Assembly: GCA_014649355.1 (NCBI GenBank)
Contig: BMSW01000001.1
Coordinates: 608,677 to 672,676 of the forward strand
DNA from: Streptomyces althioticus
Lineage (GTDB): Bacteria; Actinomycetota; Actinomycetes; Streptomycetales; Streptomycetaceae
Direction: 5' to 3'
Length of the DNA stretch: 64,000 bases
Positions 1 to 11,534 of this stretch are shown piece after piece (within the stretch, counting starts at the first letter, position 1; every line of letters starts with the position of its first letter). A model generated the notes under the pieces. It did not search any database and had not been told where the DNA came from. It was given only the letters and a program-made list of their open reading frames with translations. A program made the position numbers and the translations under genes.

Positions 1-149
1 GCGAGCGCTTCGTCCGCGCGGTCGTCGACGAGGTCGGCATGGAGGGCTTCAACCGGGTGTGGACGTCGCCGAACACCCTCCCCACCAAGGCGGAGATCGG
101 CAAACCGGCGGACTGGATCACGCGGGTGCACCGCAAACCGGAGGCATAG
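1..149 (+). CDS. C-terminal end of a zinc-dependent metalloprotease (partial)
   Basis: Only the last 48 codons are in the window, in frame from position 3, ending at TAG 147-149. The residues (GFNRVWTSPNTLPTKAEI, then a PADWITRV segment) resemble the C-terminus of the actinobacterial DUF2342 putative zinc metalloprotease that usually precedes tilS in Streptomyces. The HExxH catalytic part would lie left of the window, so activity cannot be judged. Position and orientation upstream of tilS fit the family context. The family assignment is from memory of the conserved tail and synteny, so it is moderate. Confidence 0.65.
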   Translation, partial: ERFVRAVVDEVGMEGFNRVWTSPNTLPTKAEIGKPADWITRVHRKPEA

Positions 150-342
150 GCGCCGAGCCCCTGTCGCGCGGGCGTCCGGGCGGTGGCAGACGGACGCCCC
201 GCCAATCACCCGTCCGAGGGACCGTAGGCATGGGGCAGGCGTGCAATGCTCGGGGAACGGCCCGGTTCTGTCACCATCTACACACTCTGCGTGACCGACT
301 CCCGGGCCCAACCCCCCGGACATCATCAGAAGGGAACCGGAC

Positions 343-1371
343 ATGGGTCCCCATCCTGCGGTCGCGGCGATACGCCTGGCGGTCCGCCGCGTCCTGAACG
401 ACATCCTCGCCGAACACGGCCGGACGCCCGGCCGCCTCACGCCCGACGAGCGGTCCTCCTCCCCGCTCGTGCTCGTGGCCTGCTCCGGCGGCGCCGACTC
501 CATGGCGCTCGCCTCCGCCCTCGCCTTCGAAGCCCCCCGCGCCGGTCTGCGCGCCGGCGGCGTCACCGTCGACCACGGCCTCCAGCCGGGCTCCGGCCCG
601 CGCGCCGTCGAGGTCGCCTCCCGGCTGCGCGAACTCGGCCTGGACCCCGTCGAGTCGGTCGCCGTCACCGTCGGCCGCGACGGAGGCCCCGAGGCCGCCG
701 CCCGGGACGCCCGCTACGCCGCCCTCGACGCCGCCGTCGAGCGCCACCGCGCCGCCGCCGTCCTGCTCGGCCACACCCGCGACGACCAGGCCGAGACGGT
801 GCTGCTCGGCCTCGCCCGCGGCTCCGGCATCCGCTCCCTGTCCGGCATGGCCGCGGTCTCGGGGGCCGACGGCCGTTACCGGCGCCCCTTCCTCCAGCTC
901 GACCGCCAGACCGCCCGCAAGGCCTGCATGGTCCAGTCCCTGCCCGTCTGGGACGACCCGCACAACACCGACCCCGCCTACACCCGCTCCCGGCTGCGCC
1001 ACGAGGGCCTGCCCGCCCTGGAGAAGGCCCTCGGCAAGGGCGTCGTCGAGGCCCTCGCCCGTACGGCCCAGCTCTCCCGTGACGACGCCGACGCCCTCGA
1101 CGCCTGGGCCGGGAAGGCCGCGGCCGGCGTCCGCGACGACGACGGCCGCCTGGAGTGCGCCGCGCTGCACGACCTGCCGCCCGCCGTGCGCCGCCGCGTG
1201 CTGCGCCGGGCCGCCATCGACGCCGGCGCACCGGCCGGTTCGCTGTTCGCCCGCCACATCGAGGAGGTCGACCGGCTGATCACCGGCTGGCGCGGTCAGG
1301 GGGCCATCAATCTCCCCGGCCGGGTCGTCGCCCGCCGGCAGGGTGGCAGACTGGTGATTCGGCAGGGCTGA
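343..1371 (+). CDS. tilS: tRNA(Ile)-lysidine synthase TilS
   Basis: The 342-residue protein carries the PP-loop ATPase motif SGGADS at residues 48-53, followed by VDHGLQPGS and the [19 protein letters not shown] segment typical of TilS. The family converts cytidine-34 of the CAU-anticodon tRNA-Ile to lysidine using ATP and lysine, which lets that tRNA read AUA. It is a cytosolic, normally essential enzyme. The length fits the short actinobacterial form with a reduced C-terminal domain. ATG 343 is preceded by a purine-rich AGAAGGGAA box. hpt follows after 68 nt, the usual tilS-hpt-ftsH order, and the three are probably co-transcribed. Confidence 0.95.
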   Translation: MGPHPAVAAIRLAVRRVLNDILAEHGRTPGRLTPDERSSSPLVLVACSGGADSMALASALAFEAPRAGLRAGGVTVDHGLQPGSGPRAVEVASRLRELGLDPVESVAVTVGRDGGPEAAARDARYAALDAAVERHRAAAVLLGHTRDDQAETVLLGLARGSGIRSLSGMAAVSGADGRYRRPFLQLDRQTARKACMVQSLPVWDDPHNTDPAYTRSRLRHEGLPALEKALGKGVVEALARTAQLSRDDADALDAWAGKAAAGVRDDDGRLECAALHDLPPAVRRRVLRRAAIDAGAPAGSLFARHIEEVDRLITGWRGQGAINLPGRVVARRQGGRLVIRQG

Positions 1372-1439
1372 ATCCGGACCCCACCGACCGCCTCAGGTCG
1401 CGGGGCGGACCGGACCGGCCGGTGGGACGACCGAAAGTG

Positions 1440-2000
1440 ATGCGGGTGGACGCGAACGACATGGGTGCCGACCTCGAGAAGGTGCTCATCACCAAAGAAG
1501 AGATCGACGCCAAGCTGACGGAGCTGGCGGCGAAGATCGACGCGGAGTACGCGGGCAAGGACCTGCTGATCGTCGGCGTGCTCAAGGGCGCGGTGATGGT
1601 GATGGCCGACCTCGCCAGGGCGCTGTCCACCCCCGTCACGATGGACTGGATGGCCGTGTCCTCGTACGGGGCGGGCACGCAGTCCTCGGGCGTGGTGCGG
1701 ATCCTCAAGGACCTCGACACGGACATCAAGGGCCGCCACGTCCTGATCGTCGAGGACATCATCGACTCCGGCCTGACGCTGTCGTGGCTGATCTCGAACC
1801 TCGGCTCGCGCGAGCCCGCCTCCCTCAAGGTGTGCACGCTGCTGCGCAAGCCCGAGGCCGCGAAGGTCGCCATCGACGTCGAATGGGTGGGTTTCGACAT
1901 CCCCAACGAGTTCGTCGTGGGCTACGGCCTCGACTACGCCGAGAAGTACCGCAACCTGCCGTTCGTCGGGACGCTCGCGCCCCACGTCTACGGCGGGTGA
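1440..2000 (+). CDS. hpt: hypoxanthine phosphoribosyltransferase
   Basis: The 186-residue protein salvages hypoxanthine (and guanine) to IMP/GMP using PRPP. The PRPP-binding loop [17 protein letters not shown] lies near residues 101-117, and [21 protein letters not shown] matches the family's N-terminal substrate-binding region. I chose ATG 1440 (start [16 protein letters not shown]). GTG 1437 directly before it and ATG 1461 are alternatives, and no strong Shine-Dalgarno decides. The reading frame is open further upstream, but that part has no family similarity. It sits between tilS and ftsH, the order also seen in Bacillus and actinobacteria. Confidence 0.95.
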   Translation: MRVDANDMGADLEKVLITKEEIDAKLTELAAKIDAEYAGKDLLIVGVLKGAVMVMADLARALSTPVTMDWMAVSSYGAGTQSSGVVRILKDLDTDIKGRHVLIVEDIIDSGLTLSWLISNLGSREPASLKVCTLLRKPEAAKVAIDVEWVGFDIPNEFVVGYGLDYAEKYRNLPFVGTLAPHVYGG

Positions 2001-2188
2001 ACCGCGGCGGCCCCGGCCGCCGTACGTGATCGGGAACCCCGGCGGGCTCCGCGGCGTTGGAGCAGGCGTGGACGCCATTGGCGGCTGTCCCTCGCAGCGT
2101 CGGGGGCCGATGCTGGGGTACCGTCCGAAGAACAGCCTTTATCAAACTCACTATGGCAGGAGGGACGGGGCGGCACCGCTCCGTATGG

Positions 2189-4228
<2,040 letters not shown>

Positions 4229-4264
4229 CACGAGGCCCTCGGAGCCCCTCAGGGCCCGGAATGG

Positions 4265-4308
4265 ATGCCGCGTCCCCCTGGTTCTAGCCTGGGGGACGCG
4301 GCATTTTG
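4265..4308 (+). terminator. intrinsic terminator between ftsH and folE
   Basis: A perfect 14-bp stem (arms 4265-4278 and 4291-4304) with a 12-nt loop is followed by TTTT. It lies 37 nt after ftsH and about 60 nt before folE, so it would end ftsH transcription or act as an attenuator for read-through into folE. Confidence 0.75.
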
Positions 4309-4367
4309 CGTACCCGCAGTTCGAGACGCGTGCCCGTCACGCGTGCAGGCACAGGAACGAGGCACCC

Positions 4368-4973
4368 ATGACCGACCCCGTGACGCTGGACGGCATAGCC
4401 CCCATCGGTGAGTTCGATGAGAAGCGGGCCCGGAACGCCGTGCGCGAGCTGCTGATCGCGGTGGGCGAGGACCCGGACCGTGAGGGCCTGCAGGAGACTC
4501 CGGCGCGCGTGGCCCGTGCCTACCGGGAGATCTTCGCGGGCCTGTGGCAGAAGCCCGAGGACGTGCTGACGACGACGTTCGACCTCGGCCACGACGAGAT
4601 GGTGCTGGTCAAGGACATCGAGGTGTACTCGACCTGCGAGCACCACCTGGTGCCGTTCCGGGGCGTGGCGCACGTCGGGTACATCCCGTCGACCAACGGG
4701 AAGATCACCGGCCTGTCCAAGCTGGCCCGCCTGGTGGACGTCTACGCGCGGCGCCCGCAGGTGCAGGAACGACTCACCACGCAGATCGCGGACTCCCTGA
4801 TGGACATCCTGGAGCCGCGCGGGGTCATCGTGGTCGTGGAGTGCGAGCACATGTGCATGTCGATGCGGGGCATCCGCAAGCCCGGCGCCAAGACGATCAC
4901 CTCGGCGGTGCGGGGCCAGCTGCGGGACGCGGCGACCCGCAACGAGGCGATGAGCCTGATCATGGCGCGCTGA
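4368..4973 (+). CDS. folE: GTP cyclohydrolase I
   Basis: The 201-residue enzyme converts GTP to 7,8-dihydroneopterin triphosphate, the first step of tetrahydrofolate synthesis. The zinc ligands are visible as Cys90 and His93 in [10 protein letters not shown] and Cys163 in [11 protein letters not shown]. The [17 protein letters not shown] segment is the family core. The start is preceded by an AGGAACGAGG ribosome-binding site. It is transcribed towards the minus-strand folK-folB-folP group, and a 23-bp hairpin separates the two converging units, so all the folate genes are clustered but in two transcription units. Confidence 0.97.
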   Translation: MTDPVTLDGIAPIGEFDEKRARNAVRELLIAVGEDPDREGLQETPARVARAYREIFAGLWQKPEDVLTTTFDLGHDEMVLVKDIEVYSTCEHHLVPFRGVAHVGYIPSTNGKITGLSKLARLVDVYARRPQVQERLTTQIADSLMDILEPRGVIVVVECEHMCMSMRGIRKPGAKTITSAVRGQLRDAATRNEAMSLIMAR

Positions 4974-4999
4974 GCCGCGATCACGGACACCGCGGTCAC

Positions 5000-5049
5000 A
5001 GACGCGAGGAGGGGCACGGTCCGGACGGACCGTGCCCCTCCTCGCGTCT
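5000..5049. terminator. bidirectional hairpin terminator after folE
   Basis: A perfect 23-bp stem (5000-5022 with 5027-5049) closed by a GGAC tetraloop lies between folE and the convergent DUF3180 gene. It lacks a long U-tract, as is common for Streptomyces terminators, and would serve both strands. Confidence 0.8.
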
Positions 5050-5057
5050 CGGGTGTC

Positions 5058-5549
5058 TCAGGCCGCCGGGGCCGTGCCCGGGTGGTCGTCGTCGTCCTCG
5101 TCGTCCGGGAGCTTGCAGACGTGCTCCAGCCACTTGGCGGCCGCTATCACGGCGATGCCCGCCACCACGGAGAATCCGGCGTAGATGGCCTGGTCGCGGC
5201 GGGCGGGGATGTCCAGGGAGCCCAGCAGCACGACGAACGTGCCGCCGTAGAGGCCGGCGACGAGGGCCGCCACCAGGGCGCTGGCCTGGCCGAAGACCAC
5301 CGCGCGGGCCGCCTGCAGCGGGTCGACTCCCTTGGCGTCCGGACGGCGCTCGCGCTGCGCCTTGAGACGGGCGCGCAGGGAGAGCGCGGTGGCCGCGAGG
5401 ACCGTGGCGATCAGGGCGAGGACGATCGGCGCGGCCACGGGAACGCTCGGGAGGGTTCCCAGCGAGTTCCACAGGCGGGCGCCGGCCCAGGACAGGACAC
5501 CGGCGACGACGAAGACGCCGGCCAGCACCCTGATGCGCAGCTCTTTCAC
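5058..5549 (-). CDS. DUF3180 family membrane protein
   Basis: The 163-residue protein has four predicted membrane helices (about 6-24, 36-56, 85-110 and 120-140) and an acidic tail (LPDDEDDDDHPGT). It matches the actinobacterial DUF3180 family, which commonly follows folK; no biochemical function is known to me. The GTG start is preceded by AAGGGA. It is the last gene of the minus-strand folate unit, 61 nt after folK, which suggests co-transcription but not a proven folate role. Confidence 0.8.
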   Translation of the reverse strand: MKELRIRVLAGVFVVAGVLSWAGARLWNSLGTLPSVPVAAPIVLALIATVLAATALSLRARLKAQRERRPDAKGVDPLQAARAVVFGQASALVAALVAGLYGGTFVVLLGSLDIPARRDQAIYAGFSVVAGIAVIAAAKWLEHVCKLPDDEDDDDHPGTAPAA

Positions 5550-5610
5550 GGTGTCCCTTCGCGTTCCCCCGGCCGGTGGCCCGGGCTGTGGCCGTCCTCG
5601 ACCTTAACGG

Positions 5611-6222
5611 CTACTCGGGCAGCCGGAGTTCCAGGTCGGCGCGCGGCGTGACCCCGTCCCGGGTGACCGCGTCCAGCAGTTCGGCCACCGGACCGTGTCC
5701 GGGGAGCTCGGCGGCGGGGTCGGCGTCCAGCCAGGGGGCGAGCACGAAGGCGCGCTCGTGGGCGCGCGGGTGCGGCAGGGTGAGCTGCGGGTCGTCGGAG
5801 CGGAGGTCGGCGTAGGCGACGATGTCGACGTCCAGGGTGCGCGGGCCCCAGCGCTCGTCCCGCACGCGGTGGAAGGCCTCCTCGACGGCCTGGGCGCGCT
5901 CCAGCAGGGAGGACGGCGGCAGGGTCGTCCTCAGGACGACGACCGCGTTGAAGTAGGACGGCTGGCTGCCGGGCTCGACGCCCCACGGCTCCGTCTCGTA
6001 CACGGGGGAGACCGCCTTGACCCGGATGCCCGGGGTGTCCTCCAGGGCGTCCACGGCCCCCTGGAGGGTCTCCAGACGGTTGCCCAGGTTGGCGCCGAGG
6101 GACACCACGGCCCGTTTCGGGTTCTGGAGGGTGGTGTCGGCGGCGTCCACCTGCTCGACCACGGAGGCGGGGACGGGCTGGACGGTCGGGTCGGTGTGGC
6201 CCGTGGTGGTCGGCCTGGTCAT
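5611..6222 (-). CDS. folK: 2-amino-4-hydroxy-6-hydroxymethyldihydropteridine diphosphokinase
   Basis: The 203-residue enzyme transfers pyrophosphate from ATP to 6-hydroxymethyl-dihydropterin before condensation with pABA. It shows the family's SLGANLGNR motif, SPVYETEPWG, the RWGPRTLDVDIVAY signature and LPHPRAHERAFVLAP. The first 45 residues before the core are a low-similarity extension. Its ATG 6220-6222 overlaps the folB stop by four bases (ATGA), so translation is probably coupled. Order: folP, NTF2-like, folB, folK, DUF3180. Confidence 0.95.
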   Translation of the reverse strand: MTRPTTTGHTDPTVQPVPASVVEQVDAADTTLQNPKRAVVSLGANLGNRLETLQGAVDALEDTPGIRVKAVSPVYETEPWGVEPGSQPSYFNAVVVLRTTLPPSSLLERAQAVEEAFHRVRDERWGPRTLDVDIVAYADLRSDDPQLTLPHPRAHERAFVLAPWLDADPAAELPGHGPVAELLDAVTRDGVTPRADLELRLPE

Positions 6223-6578
6223 GCGCGGCTCCGGATGATGGTGACGGTCACGTCGTCGAAGGGCACGGTGATCGGCGCGTCCGGCTTGTGGACGCGCACC
6301 TCGACCTCCTGCACGACGTCGTGCTTCAGGCAGACCTGGGCGATGCGCTCGGCGAGGGTCTCGATGAGGTTGAGGGGCTCGCCCTCCACGACGGCCACCA
6401 CCTCCTCGGCCACGATGCCGTAGTGCACGGTCTTCGTCAGGTCGTCGTCGGCGGCGGCCGGGCGGGTGTCCAGGCCGAGGACGAGGTCCACGAGGAAGGT
6501 CTGGCCCTCCTCGCGCTCCTTCGGGAACACACCGTGGTGCCCGCGGGCCCTCAGGCCGCTCAGCGCGACACGATCCAC
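6219..6578 (-). CDS. folB: dihydroneopterin aldolase
   Basis: The 119-residue enzyme cleaves dihydroneopterin to 6-hydroxymethyl-dihydropterin and glycolaldehyde. ALSGLRARGHHGVFPKERE at the N-terminus, VHYGIVAEEV, LIETLAERIA and the Lys in VRVHKPDAPI are the conserved elements. I chose GTG 6578 because AGGAG lies 8 nt upstream; GTG 6587 would add three residues but overlaps that box. It overlaps folK by four bases. The 227-nt gap to the upstream NTF2-like gene shows no other gene, so an internal promoter is possible. Confidence 0.93.
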   Translation of the reverse strand: MDRVALSGLRARGHHGVFPKEREEGQTFLVDLVLGLDTRPAAADDDLTKTVHYGIVAEEVVAVVEGEPLNLIETLAERIAQVCLKHDVVQEVEVRVHKPDAPITVPFDDVTVTIIRSRA

Positions 6579-6805
6579 GCGAATCACTCCTGCTGTCGTC
6601 GGTCCGGCCGGTCGGTGCCCCGTGCGGACGGCACACCGGCCCGTCCTCGAATCTACCCGCGGCGGGCGTCGGCCCCCGCGGTCCGGGGTCGCGGCCGCCG
6701 GACGGGTTCCTCGGGCTCTTCGGTCCGTCTGCCCAGGGTGAACGGCATGCTCACGGGCCGGAAGGGGCGGAGGCCCCGGGTCGGGTGAGTTCCGCCACGT
6801 GCGGG

Positions 6806-7315
6806 TCAGGGCGGGGTCGGGGTGTCGTCGTCCTCGTCGTCGTCCTCCTCGGCGAGGACCGGGGAGGCGTGGTGCGACCAGAGCTTCCAGCCGGACGGGG
6901 TGCGCCGGTACACGTTGGTGGCGACGACGAGCTGCCCGACCAGCGGCCCCAGCTCCTCGCCCTCCGCGGGGGCGGGCCCTCCGCTGAGGATGTTCTCCGT
7001 GCAGGTCACCACGGCCGTGTCCCCGGTGACGGAGACGTGCACGTCGGTGAGGAAGAACTGGATGTAGTCGGTGTTCGCCATGATCAGCGCGTACGAGCGG
7101 AGCACCTCGCCGCGCCCGGTGAGCGCCGGCCAGCCGGGGTGCACGCAGGAGACGACGCCCGCGTCGGCGGGGTCGTGGTACTCCTCGTCGACGCCGAGGT
7201 CGGCAGGGGTGAGCCAGGCCGAGGCGACCTCCTCGAAGTCACCCCGCTCCAGCGCCTCGTAGAAGGCGGTGTTGGCGGCCTCGACCTGCTCGACGTCGGT
7301 GTGGGGTGCGGTCAC
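6806..7315 (-). CDS. nuclear transport factor 2 (SnoaL-like) family protein
   Basis: The 169-residue protein has an NTF2-like alpha+beta fold pattern: AANTAFYEALERGDFEEVASAWL, HPGWPALTGRGEVLRSYALIM, and VVATNVYRRTPSGWKLWSHHASPV near the end, then an acidic tail EEDDDEDDDTPTPP. The family includes small-molecule isomerases and binding proteins; the substrate here is unknown. Its GTG 7313-7315 overlaps the folP stop by four bases (GTGA), so it is translationally coupled to folP. That places it in the folate operon, although it is not a known folate enzyme. Confidence 0.8.
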   Translation of the reverse strand: MTAPHTDVEQVEAANTAFYEALERGDFEEVASAWLTPADLGVDEEYHDPADAGVVSCVHPGWPALTGRGEVLRSYALIMANTDYIQFFLTDVHVSVTGDTAVVTCTENILSGGPAPAEGEELGPLVGQLVVATNVYRRTPSGWKLWSHHASPVLAEEDDDEDDDTPTPP

Positions 7316-8220
7316 CGGGCTCCTTCCGCACCGTGCTCGGGGGATGTGGGGTCGTCGTCGGGGCGCGCTTCCTGTATCGCGTGGACCACCCGTACGGCGT
7401 CGGCGCTGGCCCGGACCTCGTGCACGCGCACCGCCCAGGCGCCGGCCCGGGCCGACAGCGCGGAGACGGCGGCGGTGGCCGCGTCGCGTTCGCGGGCGGG
7501 CGGGGGCGGGGCGTCGGGGCCCGCCAGCACCCGGCCGAGGAACCGCTTGCGGGACGCGGCGACGAGCAGGGGGTGGCCGAGGCCCAGCAGACGGTCGAGG
7601 CGGGCGAGCAGCGCGAGGTCGTGCTCGGCGTCCTTGGAGAAGCCGAGACCGGGGTCGACGATCACGCGGTCGGCGGCGATGCCGCCTTCCAGGACTGCCT
7701 CCACGCGCGCGTGGAGTTCGTCGGCGACCTCGGCGACGACGTCCTCGTACACGCCCCGGACGTTGCCGCCCTCGAGGAAGCCGCGCCAGTGCATGACGAC
7801 GAACGGGGCGCCCGCGGCGGCGACGACGCCGATCATGGCCGGGTCGGCGAGGCCGCCGCTGACGTCGTTGACCAGGGCGGCGCCGGCCGCGAGCGACCGC
7901 TCGGCGACGGAGGCGCGCATGGTGTCGACGGAGACGGTGACGCCCTCGGAGGCGAGCCCGCGGACCACCGGGATGACGCGCCTGAGCTCTTCGGCCTCGT
8001 CGACGCGGGTGGCGCCGGGGCGGGTGGACTCGCCGCCGACGTCCACCAGGTCGGCGCCCTGCGCGACCAGGTCGAGGCCGTGCTTGACGGCCGTGGAGGT
8101 GTCGAACCAGCGCCCGCCGTCGGAGAAGGAGTCGGGGGTGACGTTCACGACTCCCATGACCGCGCACCGGTCCCAGTGGGGGAGGCCCGCGACCTGACGG
8201 CGTCCGCTGTGAGTGCTCAT
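7312..8220 (-). CDS. folP: dihydropteroate synthase
   Basis: The 302-residue TIM-barrel enzyme joins hydroxymethyl-dihydropterin pyrophosphate to p-aminobenzoate and is the sulfonamide target. GVVNVTPDSFSDGGRWF (near residues 24-40) and DVGGESTRPGA are the two signature loops; VIVDPGLGFSKDAEHDLALL is the third. The ATG at 8220 has no Shine-Dalgarno, but TACGCT lies 6 nt upstream (8227-8232, minus strand), the leaderless pattern. It is the first gene of the minus-strand folate unit and is coupled to the NTF2-like gene by GTGA. Confidence 0.96.
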   Translation of the reverse strand: MSTHSGRRQVAGLPHWDRCAVMGVVNVTPDSFSDGGRWFDTSTAVKHGLDLVAQGADLVDVGGESTRPGATRVDEAEELRRVIPVVRGLASEGVTVSVDTMRASVAERSLAAGAALVNDVSGGLADPAMIGVVAAAGAPFVVMHWRGFLEGGNVRGVYEDVVAEVADELHARVEAVLEGGIAADRVIVDPGLGFSKDAEHDLALLARLDRLLGLGHPLLVAASRKRFLGRVLAGPDAPPPPARERDAATAAVSALSARAGAWAVRVHEVRASADAVRVVHAIQEARPDDDPTSPEHGAEGAR

Positions 8221-8770
8221 ACGTTCAGCGTAGGCCCAGGGAGGGTGCCCGGTGCCGCACGGGCCCGCCGCGCGGGAAACCCCGCGCGCGGACATTGGCG
8301 GCACCTTTCGGACCGCATTGCCGTGAGGAGGGACGCACGGAAGATCGGCGAGAGCGGGAAAGGAGCGGAATCGAGTCCCGGAGGGTCGGGGAGAAGCGGA
8401 TCTCCTCCGGGAAGGCGCGGCCTGCGGCGAGCGGTCGCGGGAGAGGCGTCGAAACGGACCGGAAGGGGCGGGACGGAAGGGCGCCGGAGGGGGGAATCGG
8501 AGGGCGGGACGGGACCGGGGCGCACGGGTGGCGAGGCGCGGCCGGGGCCTCGGGACGGGGTGTCCGGCGGAGACCCCGGACAGGGGCCAACCGGAATGCG
8601 CGGAGGGCGAGTTGTCCGTCGGCCTGACCCCATAAAGGATCTTGACGAATATTCAATGGACCGCTTTTCACGCGTGGCCCGGTCCCTGACGGCATGTGAA
8701 ACATTGCGTATAGCTTTCTTTTTGCGGGGCGGGGCACCATCATTCGCCTACGCGCGGTAAGTTTCTGGCC
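8221..8770. promoter_or_regulatory. divergent intergenic region with an AT-rich tract
   Basis: No convincing gene is seen in these 550 bases between folP and the divergent membrane protein gene. The left 400 bases are G-rich on the plus strand. The right 140 bases (about 8630-8770) are strikingly AT-rich for this genome, with runs such as GAATATTCAATGG, GCGTATAGCTTTCTTTTTG and CATCATTCG. A TTGACG lies at 8642-8647, and TAAGTT at 8758-8763 is the likely -10 for the downstream gene. The folP -10 TACGCT is at 8227-8232 on the minus strand. Confidence 0.5.
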
Positions 8771-10135
8771 ATGCCACGTGGACGTCACCGTCATTCCCCG
8801 CCTCTGCACAGGATGCTGCCCCCGTCGGCGATCGCAGGCGTGTCCGTCGTCTGCGCCCTGGCGCCGTGGGTGTTCACCCAACCGGTGGTGCTCCGTCTCC
8901 TGGCCGCGGCCGCCGCGGTCACGGCGATCGTGGGCGCCGTCGTGATGCGCCACTGGGACGCCCAGGCGGGCAAACGCGTCGCCGACCTCACGCGCGCGCG
9001 GGCGAGCGACGAGTGGCGTTTCGAGGAGAGGGTCGCCGAACTCGAGTCGGACCTCGAGGAGTCGCGTGAGCTGCGTATGAAGCTGGAGCAGCGGCTGCGC
9101 GCCAAGCGCGCGGAACTGGCGGGGCTGCGCAACGAGCACGCCGCGCTGCTGCGCCGGTACGCGGCGGCCGAGGCGGAGCGCGCGAACGTCCTCGAGGAGC
9201 GCCGGGTGCTGGAGATCGAGGCGGCCGTCCCGGCGCGCGCCCTGCCCCCGGGCGCGCCCGCGGCGCCCGCGGCGCCCGAGCCGGAACCCACGGTCCCCGA
9301 GGTGACGGCGGACGTGGAGCGGACGGAGGACGCCGGGCAGAAGGAGACGCAGGACGAGAAGTCCTCCGGTGTCTTCTCCCCGGAGGGGTCGAAGCTGTAC
9401 CTGAAGGCCGACGCGGCACTGGCGCGGTTCGCGGCGAAGCCGGAGACCGACGAGCGGGTCCAGCCGGAGACCGACGAGCGGGCCGAGGCGGAGGCAGCGA
9501 GCGAGGCGGAGGCCGGGAGCGAGGCGGACTCCGACGCGCCGGAGGAGCCGGACGCACGGCCCGCCGTGCCGGCCGCGCGCAAGGAGAGCGCCCCCGGAGC
9601 GGCGAAGGCCGGGGACGCCCCGGAGAGCCCCGCCGTGAGGAACACCGCCCCCCGGGGCGGCGGCACCCCCGAGGACGACGGGCCCGAGCCGACGAAGCGG
9701 CGCAGGCCCGACCCGGCGCAGGAGGACGAGGCCGGGGGGCAGCCCCGGGCGGCCGGCGACCATGAGCGCGCGGCCGCCCCCACCGCACCGGCCGCCTCCG
9801 CCGCACCGGCCGCGCACCGGCCCGCCGGGCACTTCACGGTGCCGACCGCGGTGGCGGTCGTCCCGCCGACGCAGCCCGTGCGGCGGCCCGTGCAGGACGA
9901 CGGGTTCGACTTCTTCGGCACCAAGAACGCCCGGCGCGAGGCGCTGGACGCCGTGCAGAACGAGGACCTCGCCGACGTCGTCGGCCAGGAGGCGCTGGCG
10001 CTGCACAAGGCGGAGGCCGAAGGGCGGTACAAGCCGGCCGCCGAGGAGCCGCGCGCCGGTCAGGTCATCGACCTGACCGCCCACGACGAGACCGAGCACA
10101 TCGACGTCCAGGGACTGCGCAGCGCGGTGTCCTGA
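8771..10135 (+). CDS. membrane-anchored coiled-coil protein, function unknown
   Basis: The 454-residue protein has two adjacent hydrophobic segments (about 18-36 and 38-58), then a long charged heptad-rich stretch (about 70-155, e.g. [18 protein letters not shown]) predicted to be coiled coil. A 200-residue Ala/Pro/Glu-rich low-complexity region follows. The C-terminus ([20 protein letters not shown] onward) looks conserved and ordered. I do not recognise a catalytic domain. The start ATG has TAAGTT 7 nt upstream and no ribosome-binding site, so the mRNA may be leaderless. A strong hairpin follows. A structural or envelope-associated role is only a guess. Confidence 0.8.
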   Translation: MPRGRHRHSPPLHRMLPPSAIAGVSVVCALAPWVFTQPVVLRLLAAAAAVTAIVGAVVMRHWDAQAGKRVADLTRARASDEWRFEERVAELESDLEESRELRMKLEQRLRAKRAELAGLRNEHAALLRRYAAAEAERANVLEERRVLEIEAAVPARALPPGAPAAPAAPEPEPTVPEVTADVERTEDAGQKETQDEKSSGVFSPEGSKLYLKADAALARFAAKPETDERVQPETDERAEAEAASEAEAGSEADSDAPEEPDARPAVPAARKESAPGAAKAGDAPESPAVRNTAPRGGGTPEDDGPEPTKRRRPDPAQEDEAGGQPRAAGDHERAAAPTAPAASAAPAAHRPAGHFTVPTAVAVVPPTQPVRRPVQDDGFDFFGTKNARREALDAVQNEDLADVVGQEALALHKAEAEGRYKPAAEEPRAGQVIDLTAHDETEHIDVQGLRSAVS

Positions 10136-10153
10136 AACCGGCACCCGTCGTGA

Positions 10154-10183
10154 GAGAGGGCCCCGCCCAGGCGGGGCCCTCTC
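10154..10183. terminator. bidirectional hairpin terminator
   Basis: A perfect 14-bp inverted repeat (10154-10167 with 10170-10183) sits between two convergent genes, the coiled-coil protein and the larger PH-domain protein. Confidence 0.75.
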
Positions 10184-10199
10184 CCGTGTCCGGGGCCGG

Positions 10200-11534
10200 T
10201 CAGGCCATCCAGCGGTCCGGCAGGGCGTCCCTGCGCCCCGTGCGGGAGCGTTCCGCCTGGGCGTGCAGCAGGGCGGCGGCCTCCTCGGCGGGGCGCAGAC
10301 GGGCGGTCACGGTGCCGTTGGCTCCGGTGTCCACATGGACGTCGGCGACGCCGTGCGCCCGCTGCCAGGGCCCCTGGGCGAGCCGTACGCTCTGCACCTT
10401 GGCGTGCGGCACCAACGAGAGGCTGCGCCGCAGCAGACCGTGCCGGGAGGCGAACACCGCGTCCGTGACGGCGAGCCCGTGGCCCCGCCACCACACCGGC
10501 ACGCACCACCGCGCCCCGCGCGGCGGGCGGGAGAACGCCTCGGACGGGGGCACGGTCACCCCCGGCAGGACGCGCGCGACGACCGACTCCGCCATCGCAC
10601 GCGGGGCCACCGGCAGCAGCAGCGAGTTGGACGAGCCGGCCACGTCCAGCTCCACGCGCACCCAGCCGCGCCTGCGCCACAGCAGCGGCTCGACCAGCCG
10701 CACGGTCTGCACCCGGCCGGGCGGCACCGTCTCGTGCGCCCGGTCCAGCAGCCCGTGGTCGATGCGGAGACCGTCGGGCGACTCGCCCAGCGTCCAGTCG
10801 TACTCGGCGACGAAGCGGCCCACGCTGCTCGCGCCCGCCGCGCCGAGCATCGGGATGCCGGCCGCGAGCACCGTCCACAGGCTGTGGGTGGCCGTCCACA
10901 GCAGGGGCAGGGCGACGGCGGCGACCAGCAGCCAGACCCAGGTCGCCGCGGTCAGCAGGAGCGAGACGGCCAGCACGCCCGGCGGCACCCGCAGCATCTG
11001 CTGGGAGGGCGCCTCACCGACCTCGTGGGCGGTCTCCGGGGCGAAGCCCGCCGCCCGCGCCAGCAGTTCCGCGCGCAGCGCCCGCGCCTCGCCGGCCCCG
11101 AGGAAGGCCAGCTCGTCCTTCTTGTCGGCGCCTATGACGTCGAGTTTCAGCTTCGCCACGCCCGCGACCCGCGCCAGCAGCGGCTGCGTGACGTCGATGG
11201 CCTGGATCCGCTCGAGACGGATGTGCGCGGTGCGCCGGAACAGCAGCCCGGTGCGCACCCGCAGCTCGCTGTCGGTCACCGCGAAGTGGGTGAACCACCA
11301 GCTCAGGAAGCCGTAGAGGGCGGCGGCCGGGATGAGTACGGCGAGCCCGAGCAGCAGCGTGGTCGTGGTGAGCCGGGTGAGCTGGCGCTGCGCGCCGTCG
11401 GGGTCGTGCACCGCCCAGCCCATCAGGACGGCCACCGGCGCCCACGCCCGCCGCAGCGGCGTGACGGGGTGCAGCCGCCGCTCGACGACGGGCGGCCGTC
11501 CGGTCACGTCCTCCTGGACGCCGGGCGCGGTCAC
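10200..11534 (-). CDS. bacterial PH (bPH2) domain membrane protein, YdbT-like
   Basis: The 444-residue protein has hydrophobic pairs near residues 50-75 and 180-225 alternating with bPH2 domains. Telling segments are [20 protein letters not shown] and [14 protein letters not shown] early, then a second [20 protein letters not shown] block and a third [19 protein letters not shown] block. Three bPH2 repeats with TM helices is the YdbT-type arrangement. In Bacillus the ydbST pair is linked to resistance to a membrane-active bacteriocin; the role here is unknown. The GTG start overlaps the upstream PH gene by four bases, so the two proteins are probably made together. Confidence 0.85.
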   Translation of the reverse strand: MTAPGVQEDVTGRPPVVERRLHPVTPLRRAWAPVAVLMGWAVHDPDGAQRQLTRLTTTTLLLGLAVLIPAAALYGFLSWWFTHFAVTDSELRVRTGLLFRRTAHIRLERIQAIDVTQPLLARVAGVAKLKLDVIGADKKDELAFLGAGEARALRAELLARAAGFAPETAHEVGEAPSQQMLRVPPGVLAVSLLLTAATWVWLLVAAVALPLLWTATHSLWTVLAAGIPMLGAAGASSVGRFVAEYDWTLGESPDGLRIDHGLLDRAHETVPPGRVQTVRLVEPLLWRRRGWVRVELDVAGSSNSLLLPVAPRAMAESVVARVLPGVTVPPSEAFSRPPRGARWCVPVWWRGHGLAVTDAVFASRHGLLRRSLSLVPHAKVQSVRLAQGPWQRAHGVADVHVDTGANGTVTARLRPAEEAAALLHAQAERSRTGRRDALPDRWMA

